Origin: Plakobranchus ocellatus
Lineage: Eukaryota; Mollusca; Gastropoda; Plakobranchidae
Direction of reading: 5' to 3'
NCBI GenBank assembly: GCA_019648995.1
Contig: BLXT01004630.1
Coordinates: 1,796,737-1,821,865, forward strand
DNA: 25,129 bases
The notes below the pieces were generated by a model, which was not told the DNA's origin, searched no databases, and saw only the letters and a program-made list of their open reading frames with translations. Positions 16,085 through 25,129 of the stretch are shown in pieces (within the stretch, counting starts at the first letter, position 1; every line of letters begins with the position of its first letter). The position numbers were made by a program, and so were the translations under genes.

Positions 16085-17440
16085 GCTATGTAGGCTCTCT
16101 AGAATATGATCAGATCTAATCTAGATCCAAACAGATCCTAAACTACATTATTTGGGCGAAATCATGACAAATATAAGATATACATCTAGATCTAGTAGTA
16201 GATCTAGATTCTAGAATTAAAAAATAAAATATAAAAATCGTCGAAATATGAGTAGTGTACAAGTCATGAACGAGAGCATCCCACTTTTCCTTTCTTTTCA
16301 CTTATGAATTTTATGGCATTCTAGATCTATGTTAAATTATGATATTTCTGATTCAAACCTTGACAACAGAAACTATCGCAACTTTGTCTCGCTCCAGATC
16401 TTGATCTAAATTCTATCCTTCCTTTCTCTCAATTTCAAAACGTAAGTTGACGAATGTATCAACTCAATGGAAAATAGAAATGAGCAGTGGGAAATAACTC
16501 TCATCGAAATCATCAGGTTTTTTTTTTTTTAATTTCTTATCTTAAAAGAGTTTCATTCTGTTCTTCGTTGATAGAGGCCCTGTCTGAAGAGGACACCGCC
16601 AAGCCTTTACTAATTTGATGTGACTCGTGGGAATAAAAAAATAATAATACCACTAAATCAATTGAAATACTGACTCAGATGTCATCGTTATCCAAAAAAA
16701 AAATCCTACAAGACGGATGTGTCCAACTCCCCTATCACAAACGAGCCATGCCAAAATTAGAAAAGTTGCACTATTAACACAATGCAGCATGAACTGTTTA
16801 AAAGGTATAACTCAAGATTAAATTACATGCAATGTGTAGCCGAAAAACCTAAGATCTCTTTCTACCAGACTCAAAAAAGACCTATCGATAATTGGCTAAG
16901 TCAATAAAAGTAAACAAACAAACAAAACCAGGTATAAACTATCAAATAAAACCACACCAACAATAACTAGGCTTATATCGATACAGGCTTTGACTTTCTT
17001 CATACGAACGCTGCTTTCAGAAAGGCTCAAACATGGTATAGACCTACCCTTTCAGATAGTGCCGAAGAATACGAAAACTTCTCTGAAAAGCCATTCTCTG
17101 CCTCCTGGCGCCTCTAGTTGTCAACTTTTCTGGTTAAAAACATAATTTTTTTAATGTTGAAGATAATTATTTTGAGGGTATACGATTTTCTATATCTGAT
17201 TTCTCTTGCTTGAATTTTTTGTAAGACGTTATTCTAGTTTGGATCCTCGTAATCATAGTGCATGTCTCCTTGTTTGGTGCTCGTATAGGTTTCATTTCTC
17301 TGGCCACAGGCTATTTATTTCAGCATTTCATTGTACACACCGCACTTCTACAGCGCTCTTATCCAGTAAAATTTTCTAACGACTCTAAAAGGTCTTTTCC
17401 AAATAAGCTCAGATGTACGAGGATGTCAAAAATTTTATAA
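16085..17440. other. Non-coding stretch
   Basis: No gene is recognised. The stretch contains several CTAGATCTAG words up to about 16,330, short A and T runs, and a 60-codon open frame at 17258-17440 (plus) that resembles nothing known and lacks support. Confidence 0.6.
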
Positions 17441-17445
17441 CACAA

Positions 17446-17816
17446 GCACCGCCAGCATCAGCAACACTATTAGTGCCACCTGCACCACCTACATCACACC
17501 ATTACCACCCGCATCAGCCGCTGCAGCTCCACCAAAACTAATAGCATCAATAGCATTACTAGCACCAGCACTGCAACTATCACCACAAACATAAGGACCA
17601 CCACCATCACCACAGCCAACAACCGCCACCACCACCATCAATGCCACCACCACCATCTCCACCACCGCCATTACCACCTTCACCACCACCACCACCATAG
17701 ACATGACCAACATAACCATCTCAACCAGTAACACAAACATTAGCAACATTATCACCTCGACCAGCACTAGCACCACCACTACAATAAACGTCTGCAGCAT
17801 CAGCACCATGAGCTCA
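17446..17816. repeat. Degenerate trinucleotide repeat, mostly CAC/CAT/AAC-type triplets
   Basis: For about 370 bp nearly every third base on the plus strand is C and the triplets are variants of ACC, ATC, AAC and AGC, densest as (CAC)n/(CCA)n at 17,600-17,700. This period-3 low complexity opens frames on both strands (minus 17489-17827 gives a Val/Met-rich string), which are artefacts. The 5' and 3' edges are gradual. Confidence 0.85.
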
Positions 17817-17829
17817 AAGTGAATCATTT

Positions 17830-18330
17830 AATAGGCTTCGCTTTTTTTTAAAAAACAAAACTGTTTTGAAAAAGATGGGCTTAACCGCTGACACGCTGAA
17901 CTAGTGTGTGGTGTGAAAAAAACAAAACAAAAATGCACTAACATCTTCAAGGCTCAATGCCTGGAAACAGGACGATGACCATAAGAGACGATGCACAGAA
18001 ACCAAGCGATTAACGCTTTGTGAGCATTTGACTTTATTCTGTCTGAAGGTTTCAAAATTAGACTGCAGTCAATAAAAACTTGGCTTCGGTCTGACATCTT
18101 TCAAGACAGTTGGGGGCCGCGTTCATTTTTTCTTTTTTTTTTTTTTTTTGTTCATAGGCATTAAATATTCCTTACCCATCCGACCGCTATATGTTCTCAA
18201 ATTTTAATGATTCGAATTAGACAGGCCGCAGGTGAGCTCTGTTACATTTATTTTGTTTATTAGTGTTCGAACTCTTCTCAACTCCAGTATTCATAGATGA
18301 ACACGTCTGTTTTCTTTTTGGTTTTTGTGA
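17830..18330. other. Non-coding stretch
   Basis: No gene is recognised. A 20-nt T run lies near 18,130-18,149. Confidence 0.55.
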
Positions 18331-18336
18331 ACACAG

Positions 18337-18426
18337 CTTGTCCACAGGCCTCTCTCGGGCAAGGACTTCTTGGTGAGGCTCAACGCTTTTGACGAGTCCT
18401 TTAGCAACTGTATTTCTTTATTTAAG
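18337..18426 (+). CDS. Doubtful candidate exon, 30 codons
   Basis: A good pyrimidine-rich tract ends GAACACAG| at 18336. The following 90 nt are open in phase 0 and encode LVHRPLSGKDFLVRLNAFDE and SFSNCISLFK, ending AAG|GTATTC. The segment is less AT-rich than its flanks. No family is recognised and no partner exon is visible, so this could easily be chance. Confidence 0.18.
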
Positions 18427-19299
18427 GTATTCATCCATTTCATTTTACTTACCCTGAACCCTTTGTAGATTCATATGATACATAGTTGTAAATTTAAAGA
18501 ATCGCAACAAGAGACGCTGTTTTTTGGGATATCAATCTTTTTTAGTGTATTTTTTTTATAAGACACTTTTTTACATGCAATGATTAATGACAGATTAATG
18601 GTGCCGACAAGAGGTAGCAAAGAATAGAGCAAAGATGTTGATAATAATATGATGAAGAAAAACCATCATAATAGTAAACAAGTCTCAATTTTTGGTGAAG
18701 AACATTGGCAATAATTTCTGCAGTATTTGGTTTGTTTTTTTTTGTGCATGTCAAACATAGATGAGAAAAAATACCATATTGATTAGAGAAAGATTGTTGT
18801 ATTCGCTATTAAAAAAAAACTAAACAAAACAAAACACAATACATTGTCACAGTGAAAATAAGGTAAAACTAGAATATCATAAAATTCAACCTTTGTATAT
18901 TTAGACCATCAGCTTCAGGGGTTATTTAAAAGTAAATATATATCAGTAAAAATGAAGGAGGAAAAAACTATACATGTTGATAGAGGATATTTTGAGCTGC
19001 AGCAAAGATTATCCACTGTAGTTCAAATTTAAGGAATTGAAGTTGTTTATAATACTTTTTGTTCCTTTCTTTTGGTCATAACAAAAAATCAGTTTTCAAT
19101 TTTAACATTTAAAAACAAAATAATTATGCTAAATAAGTATCTAAATTCTGTTGTTTACTGATACTGTATTTTTTTTTTCAAGTTTTGAACAAAAGAAGTC
19201 AAGTTTTGTAATCATTTCAATTTCTGTTAAGTTTGCTGCATACAGGAATGTTGATATATTACATGTATCTCACATTGTTTGCTTTCTTTTTTTCACAAA

Positions 19300-19509
19300 A
19301 TGTCATCACGCCGTCCTCGACTTTTCACCAAAGTAGATGCTATAGATAATGACAGCGATGTGTCTGATCTAGACGTAGACACTGATGATGAGTATCAGAT
19401 GCCTGAGAATGAATATGATGATGAGTCCTCTTCCATTAGCGAGGGCGACGAGGTTGCCGATGCAGCATCACGAGCAGCAACTTCAATATCAGCATTGTCA
19501 TGTTCTTAG
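19300..19509 (+). CDS. Small acidic protein or N-terminal remnant, piggyBac-like
   Basis: ATG at 19300 sits in a good context (ACAAAATGT) and opens 69 codons. The frame has a basic start MSSRRPRLFTKVDAI, then an Asp/Glu/Ser-rich stretch (DNDSDVSDLDVDTDDEYQ, ENEYDDESSSISEGDEV) and an Ala/Ser tail before TAG. A short basic head followed by acidic DSD/DDE blocks resembles the disordered N-terminus of piggyBac-like transposases, but no catalytic domain follows. About 80 bp later an RTE-like LINE fragment begins. It may be the first exon of a gene, a domesticated fragment or a dead transposon piece. An earlier in-frame ATG at 19279 is also possible. Confidence 0.35.
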   Translation: MSSRRPRLFTKVDAIDNDSDVSDLDVDTDDEYQMPENEYDDESSSISEGDEVADAASRAATSISALSCS

Positions 19510-19589
19510 TTTTCTTGTTTGTTCTTTGAAAATGTCCCACATTGTACCAATAAGAAAAAAAAAGCAAAGAAAAAGTGAAAAAACTAAGA

Positions 19590-20187
19590 AAACAAATCAA
19601 ACCAGGTTACAAAATTAAAATATCTAGATTTACCTGATAACATCAGATGGAAGATGCATAAGTGAAATAAGTAAAAGAAAAGCCATGGCCAAATAATATA
19701 CCAATACTGGCAAACAGAAACATAAGTATGAAAACCAAAATAAGGGTCATAAAACATATGTATTGTCAATGCTTTTATATGGTAATGAGCTTTGGACAAT
19801 AAACAAAGAAACAAAGGGAAAACTAGAAGCAGTAGAGATGTGGTTTATCAGAAGAATAATGAAGATCTCATCTATGGAAAAACGTCCAATGAATTCGTAC
19901 TGAAGAAAGCTAATCTTGAGCGAACACTGATTAAAACCATAAGATGGAGGCAACTTCAATTTTCGGGATATTTGCCGACATAAATGTGTGTTAAGAAAAA
20001 AAATCACTGGAAAAATTGAAAGCAAACGCAGTTGAGGTAGATAGAGAATAACTTTTATTGAAAGTCTTAAATCATGGGCAATCGGCAGGGTAGCAAAAAG
20101 AATTGTATAAGGTTAACTGAGAATAGGTTTGAGTGGAGGAACATGATCGCCAATGTCTAATCCAGACAAGGTTCATAAAGAAGAAGA
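19590..20187 (+). mobile_element. LINE 3' fragment (RTE-like), 5'-truncated and decayed
   Basis: The fragment reads, with several frame changes, LLYGNELWTINKETKGKLEA, VEMWFIRRIMKIS, RTLIKTIRWRQLQF, ITGKIES and NMIANV. This is the conserved C-terminal part of the RT protein in RTE/BovB-type elements. The DNA aligns along its length with the reverse complement of the copy at 23087-24164, including 25-bp identical runs around GAACATGATCGCCAA. Compared with that copy it lacks about 22 bp after GCCATGGCCAAA. It ends in an AAGAAGAAG-type tail near 20,187. No target duplication is clear. It is a dead copy. Confidence 0.82.
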
Positions 20188-20189
20188 AT

Positions 20190-22690
20190 TACATCTTAAC
20201 ATTTGTAACGAGACATAAAGCCATGGTGAGAGAAGTCACGTCAACCAATACTAATGCTATGCTACAATTATTTAAATAAGTTGTTGGCGATATGGGAAAT
20301 AATACTTTATACACTGGAAGTACAACTGGTTCCTGATACAAGTCCCGTCAAAGAACTCTTAGGATAGTCTTCATTGTTATGAACCTCATTGTTATGAAGG
20401 CAGAGCGTATCTTCGCAAAAAAAAATCTCTAGCTCAGTCATGATCCATATATTTATTGTTCCCAAGCGCAGAGATTCTGCTTCACTCATTTTTATTCCTA
20501 GCTTATTGTACTCTCTTCTTGATAGATGGCTTGTCTCTTATCTTGAGAACAACTGCCTGCGACTTATAGCCCATCCACTGTGATCTCGGCCTTTTCGTTT
20601 TCGTTGAGCTTGGAGCCAATGCTGGGTTTTAACCCAACACAGGGAAATCTCTGCACTGCACGTGTTATGGTAATTATAATATTATTGCTTTTTGTGATAT
20701 TGGCTTCATCCTCTGTATATATATTTTTTAATTAGGGAGTATATTTCCTTCACAGATATTTAACTTAATCACGCCCAAAAATTACTTCTATTGACAAAAA
20801 GAAATTTCTCTATCAGATTTCCACCTAACGCATCCAGTGCAATGGAGCAGGTGGAAAAAATTATTATTCCTATACTGCAGAACTTAATACACCCAATATC
20901 TTTTATAGTCACTGATCAAACACAGAGAAATATTGTCACGGATAGCTTAGTGCTGTTCAGTTCTAGTTGAGCACTACCTGTGGAATGAGTTCTTTTAACA
21001 TAGACTGAAGGACAGAAATCACTGTAAATTTTTCCGAAAATTGAATAATAGATTTACTAACTTGAATTAAAAACAGTCTCGGTACAGCGATTTAATGTCT
21101 ACAATTATTTAGATCTACAAGCCCTCGAACATCAACGGCCTCTGCAATCTCTCTGAAACGATCTCCCAACCGTTCTTAGTATGCCCACCGACCACAGATT
21201 CTATAAAATAGTCGCGCATTCTAATTAAAAAATATAATTTAGAATCAAATATTCTAGAATTTCTAGAACAAAGAAGGTAATGCCGAATGATGTCCTACGG
21301 GTTAGCTAAAAATATTAAACAATCGAATTCCCCACGTGATACAGCCACCATTATTATGATCTAGCAACAACTTGTAAACTAAGTGTTCGCACACCTTCCA
21401 GACTTTCCCAGAAATCCCTAGATCTATGAGGATAAACAAAGCTGAAACCAAAATAGTACTCCTAAACTAAAAATAGTCTAATTCCTAGGCTTAGGCTACT
21501 CAAAATCTGACCAAGCATTACAAATAACAAAGCCAAAATAAAATCCATTCCGAGTGTAGATCTAAATCTAGATCTAGCCTCAATACACACACACAGCAAC
21601 CATTTTGTCACAGATATAGCTGAAAATAGGGGTCTACATTTGATGGAGTATCTACTCAAACCGTTTACCACGCCAATGTTTTGTTTGGTCGGAATCTAGA
21701 ATTGGCTCTCTCTTATGAATTTAAATCTACATCTAAGCATAGATCTACACCTAGATCAAATACAAAACGTGCCTTTTCTTGCAAATGGCCTTTTTTTCAT
21801 GTAAGGGAATAATAATAAAAAGCTGACGAAAAACTTACATTAAAAAAAAAATCTTTAACATCAGAGAAGAAAAAAAAATTCATTGGGTTTTTAATATAAG
21901 CAATAATATTTATCTATTTGATTCCATTCTGTAAAGGGTAATCACGCGACCCATTACAACAGCATAAACTTCTAAAAATAAGCCTGTAATAATTTCAGGT
22001 AGAAATATGAGCAAGATTCATATGGTTAAGTACAAAGGGAATGTTTGGAAAGTAAAGAGATTATAAGAAATATCGAAAAAGGAAGTTTAATGAAAAACAG
22101 TCTACCCTGATAGTAGCACTGTCTTTTTTAAAGAGTAATATGAAATCATTTGTTTTAAAAGAAGTAAGGCATTCACTCTGTCAAATAATATAGGTGATTA
22201 TTTATGCTCATTTTCTTTTTTGATTTGCCATCACAGATTTGGGCTCGCCAAAAAAAAAAAAAGAAGAAAAAATATATTATTTACTTCTAAACTATATTTT
22301 AAACAGCACAGCTCTAAACCTAATTCCCGAAATAGTAAACACAAATATAATATTTATGCGAACATTTATGTCCCTTAGTACGAAAGCAATAAAAAGATTA
22401 AAGAAGGATAGATAGTGGACCCTTCCGTCTCGAAAATACTAGTCCAAGAATGCAGCTGAAACTATATTTAAGGATCTGAAAGAAGTGCACACAAAAAAGA
22501 TACTGGCTACTGTAATAAACGGTACAGTCACATGGCTTGTACGAGTGGAAACCTTTTTTTGGTCAAGTGTGACTGTAAGTTATGTTGTTAGTCGGGCAGT
22601 ATTAGTCATTCTTTCTTCAGAAATTGTTCAATTTCGGGTTGAAGATCACAGTCACCCTCACCCACGAGAAAACCGGGCAGACCTTTCCGT
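20190..22690. other. Long non-coding stretch
   Basis: In 2.5 kb I see no gene, RNA or transposon I can name. Minus-strand open frames at 20307-20489 and 21462-21671 are short and unlike known proteins. Around 20,450-20,650 GC content is slightly higher, without an identifiable product. AGATCTA words recur near 21,555-21,575 and 21,720-21,760. Confidence 0.55.
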
Positions 22691-23086
22691 ACAGAGTGAA
22701 CACAAACTTTTTCAGTATATAGAATTCCCAAAAACCGTTTACAAACAAGAAAGTGCCGTCTGATCACACACTAGATCAAACCGCCATTCAGCCTTGCATC
22801 CAATGTAGGCAAAACGTCAGGGCCGCATCCAATAATAACAATTGTTAAAAGTACAATTTTAGTAATGGAGCGAATGATTATTGGCTATGTCTTGTTCGGG
22901 AAAAACCACACAGAAACAACGCTCCAAACTAATCCACAACATTGATAGAGCTAACGAGTGGGAGAAAGCGAAAGAGAAAGCCCACCACCTATAAACTGGA
23001 TAAATGCTTCATTGCCTGTTACTATTCCAAATCAAGCTAACAATAATTATCTCAACCAATAGTGTGTTACAGATGGCGCTCCAGAT
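22690..23086 (-). pseudogene. GPCR pseudogene, middle part (TM2 end to second extracellular loop)
   Basis: On the far side of the LINE the frame resumes as SAICNTLLVEIIIVSLIW. After a stop it reads WWAFSFAFSHSLALSMLW and ISLERCFCVVFP (near 22,945-22,897). LERC at the end of TM3 replaces the classic DRY motif and is common in mollusc receptors. The frame then changes to ITKIVLLTIVIIGC, a TM4-like helix, and fades after RFLGILYTEKV. Joining AGTATCTGGAG to CGCCATCTGT across the LINE gives SIW-SAIC with no lost base, which supports a single interrupted receptor gene. TM5-TM7 are not recognisable. The boundary near 22,690 is approximate. Confidence 0.55.
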
Positions 23087-24164
23087 GATGATGATCATCA
23101 GGTACCTTGTCTGGAACAAACGTTGGCGATCATGTTCCTCCATTCAAACCTATTCTCAGTTGACCTTATAAAGTTGTTATTGTTACCCTTGCCATGGCTT
23201 AAGACTTTCAATAAAGGTTATTCTTTGTCTACCTCTACTGCGATTGCCTTCAATCTTTCCAGTAATTAATAAGTGTTCTAAACCCTGTTGTCGGCAAATA
23301 TGGCCTAAAAACTGTATTTGCCTCTGTCTTATGGTTTTAATAAGTGATCTTTCAGTACCAATTCATTTGACTTTTTTTTTTGTCCATGATATCCTCATCA
23401 TTCTTCTGATAAACCACATCTCTACTGCTACTAGTTTTTTCTCTATTTCTTTGCTTTTTGTCCAACATTCACTACCATACAAAAGCACTGACCATACATA
23501 TGTTTTAATTACCTTTATTTTGGTTTTCATACTTATGTTTCTATTTGCCAGTGGTGGTTTCATTTTTAGGAATGTATCTTTGGCCATGGCTATTCTTTTA
23601 CTTATTTCACTTGTATATCTACCATCTGATGTTATCAGGTAACCAAGATATTTGAATTTTGTAACTTGTTTGATTTTTTCGCCTTTGCTAACGAGATATC
23701 ATTTGGGGTTAGAGGATTTCTTTGAGATGACCATACATTCCGTTTTCATTACAATCAAAAGTCAGGCCCATTCTTTCGCTCTCTAAAACTACAGTATCTA
23801 GAAGTTTTTTTGGAGTTGTTCGCCAGATTCTGCTATCAAAACTAAACCATCTGCATACCTGAGATTATTAAGATTGTCTCCATTTATTTTTAAGCCTGAA
23901 ATACCACCAAGATTCCTTAAGATTATTTCACTATATATATATAGGTTAAAAAGATCAGGAGACAATACACATCCCTGCCTCACACCTCTTTTGATGGATT
24001 TGAAATCACTTTGTTCTCCTTCAATTCTTACAGATGCAATTTGATCCCAGTATAGCTTTCTAATTACTCTCAGATCTTTCCCATCGATGTTTAATGTTTC
24101 TAGCATACGAAACAGCTCCACATGTTTTACTTTGTCAAAGGCCTTAGACTACAGAGGTGGAGAT
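23087..24164 (-). mobile_element. LINE (RTE-like), 5'-truncated, inserted into the GPCR pseudogene
   Basis: On the minus strand this reads SKAFDKVKHVELFRMLETLN, then RGVRQGCVLSPDLFNLY (RT finger/palm motif) and NNLRYADGLVLIAESGEQLQ. The catalytic YADD box is changed to YADG. Later come TECMVISKKS, RIAMAKDTFLKMKPPLANRN, VWSVLLYGSECWT and AVEMWFIRRMMRISWT, then RSLIKTIRQRQIQFLGHICR, TGKIEGNRSRGRQR and NRFEWRNMIANVCSRQGT, followed by a stop. This order is that of RTE/BovB elements. The 3' end is a short GATGAT-like tail (TGATGATCATCATC), also RTE-like. The endonuclease half is missing. Several frame changes and the YADG box show it cannot move. The 8-bp direct repeats CTCCAGAT at 23079-23086 and 24165-24172 mark the insertion. 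Confidence 0.88.
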
Positions 24165-24439
24165 CTCCAGATACTAATGATATTACCCAGGTCAGCGAAA
24201 GCAAGAGCCCCGCAACTCATGTTGATTGTTTCGGAAAATCCCCGCCTTATGTACACAACTATTGCGAGGATATTCTCAACAACTCCTATGATGCCGATGG
24301 CTATTGAAATCTATGTTAGAACTCTTTGCATAAAAAAGAAAATGACTTGAGTGAATATTACTGTGTCAATGTACTGACCTGACTCAAAACGAGTTGTCTT
24401 GTTATCGGAGGAGAAACTCGTTGATTTTTCGTCCTCCAT
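24165..24439 (-). pseudogene. GPCR pseudogene, N-terminal part (TM1-TM2)
   Basis: From ATG 24439 on the minus strand the frame reads MEDEKSTSFSSDNKTTRFES (an extracellular N-terminus with a possible NKT glycosylation site). It goes on to a TAG stop at 24313-24311 and continues in the same frame with ISIAIGIIGVVENILAIVVY, IRRGFSETINMSCGALAFAD and LGNIISIW. The hydrophobic TM1 with N near its end, the basic first loop followed by SETINMS, and ADL in TM2 match rhodopsin-class receptors, especially the large gastropod chemosensory-type family as I remember it. The frame is cut at Trp by a LINE, and the target duplication CTCCAGAT is at 24165-24172. One in-frame stop plus the insertion make it a pseudogene. 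Confidence 0.65.
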
Positions 24440-25129
24440 TATCTCAAAAGCAGGAAAGCCTAATGATATTTTCAAATTCCCAACTCTTTTAAGAGTACTA
24501 AAGCAAAAACAAAAATAAGCACCATTAACCTAATGAAAAGACCAACAGTTTAATATATTGATGTGTCAAGTCTGGCAAGACAGAAAAAATGACGATAAAT
24601 ACGATCGTTGTAAATGACTACTCTGTTGGAAACTTGATATTTCAGTTAAAATAATTATACTTACTACGCTTCATATGTTGTTTTATAATGTTTTAATGCA
24701 AACTTATCATCGGAAGAAATAATATAAAGAAAGAGATTTAATTCGGAACAAGCAAAATCTATTTTTAAAAGAGAGGACAAACACATATTTATAAAAGCCC
24801 ATCTAGTTCCAATAATATTTGACTGATTTCAATACAACGGAACCAAATGCACTCAATGGAGCCTGCGATAAATTTTTGTAATGCTATTGAAGGTCTGAAA
24901 CGCTTTTTAAATCTTTTTTTCTGAGGATGAGCCCGCCATACTGCCTAGATCTATTTGTACCGCCATAGATTTGTAACTTGACGCTCTTCTTATGTGTTTT
25001 GCAAGGGGGGTTATAAATAGATTGGGTTTCTCCACTTTATCGAGAATATTTATGTTGTTGATTACCAATATATGATTAGAACTTTTTGCAACCTTACGGA
25101 AAAAGAGTTCTCATAACAGAGGATTACTT
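24440..25129. other. Non-coding stretch upstream of the GPCR pseudogene
   Basis: The stretch is AT-rich with no open frame of note and no recognised motif. It would contain the 5' flank or an upstream exon of the dead receptor gene, if there was one. Confidence 0.55.

Noticed and set aside
17489-17827. 112-codon minus-strand Val/Met-rich frame resembling membrane protein
   Set aside because: It is a translation of a degenerate trinucleotide repeat. All phases are low complexity.
22485-22763. 92-codon plus-strand frame
   Set aside because: It is mostly antisense to the decayed receptor region and matches nothing known.
23244-23642. 132-codon plus-strand frame with hydrophobic stretches, as a membrane protein
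   Set aside because: It is antisense to the C-terminal part of the LINE reverse transcriptase protein.
1-25129. A prokaryotic-style defence system, operon or CRISPR array
   Set aside because: The DNA is spliced eukaryotic sequence. No clustered short direct repeats with spacers and no multi-gene cassette are present.

Overview
The window is AT-rich animal nuclear DNA. A spliced gene with 12 recognisable coding exons, introns of mostly 0.4-0.9 kb, scattered transposon relics and a decayed GPCR of a type I associate with gastropod chemosensory receptors point to a lophotrochozoan, most likely a gastropod mollusc. The species is inference. The sequence itself shows intron-rich eukaryotic DNA with many AGATCTAG-type words.

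Region 1 (about 1-10,631, minus strand) is the 5' two-thirds of the crooked neck-like gene (CRNKL1/crn/CLF1), a HAT-repeat scaffold of the Prp19-associated spliceosome complex. Twelve coding exons can be joined without a frame break into 483 codons, from the start Met at 10,631 to residue 483 at 155. The remaining C-terminal part lies beyond position 1. Three introns stand out. Intron 7 is a U12-type AT-AC intron with an ATATCCTTTA donor, a TTCCTTGAC branch site and an AC acceptor. Intron 5 has a GC-AG donor. Intron 4 has a very weak GTTTTT donor. A 1.1-kb solo LTR with a 5-bp target duplication sits in the U12 intron only 18 nt plus the duplication from its 5' splice site. Intron 11 carries a 69-bp minisatellite in three copies.

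Region 2 (about 10,640-14,950) is the upstream flank. It holds a small hAT-like MITE, a short assembly gap, a CpG/GACGTC-bearing stretch with splice-like sites that could be a promoter and first exons of an unidentified plus-strand gene, and a degenerate plus-strand gene remnant ending at an AATAAA signal.

Region 3 (about 15,000-20,200) is largely non-coding. It has a clean 276-bp MITE with 8-bp target duplications, AGATCTAG-rich DNA, a 370-bp degenerate trinucleotide repeat, one doubtful exon, a small acidic ORF resembling a piggyBac N-terminus, and a truncated RTE-like LINE 3' end.

Region 4 (about 20,200-25,129) is mostly blank. The exception is a GPCR pseudogene on the minus strand, split by a 5'-truncated RTE-like LINE with an 8-bp target duplication. 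The LINE is an inverted relative of the copy in region 3.

I see no CRISPR array, operon, tRNA or rRNA. The only confidently functional gene is CRNKL1, and the most notable biology is the cluster of non-canonical splice sites inside a gene that itself encodes a splicing factor.
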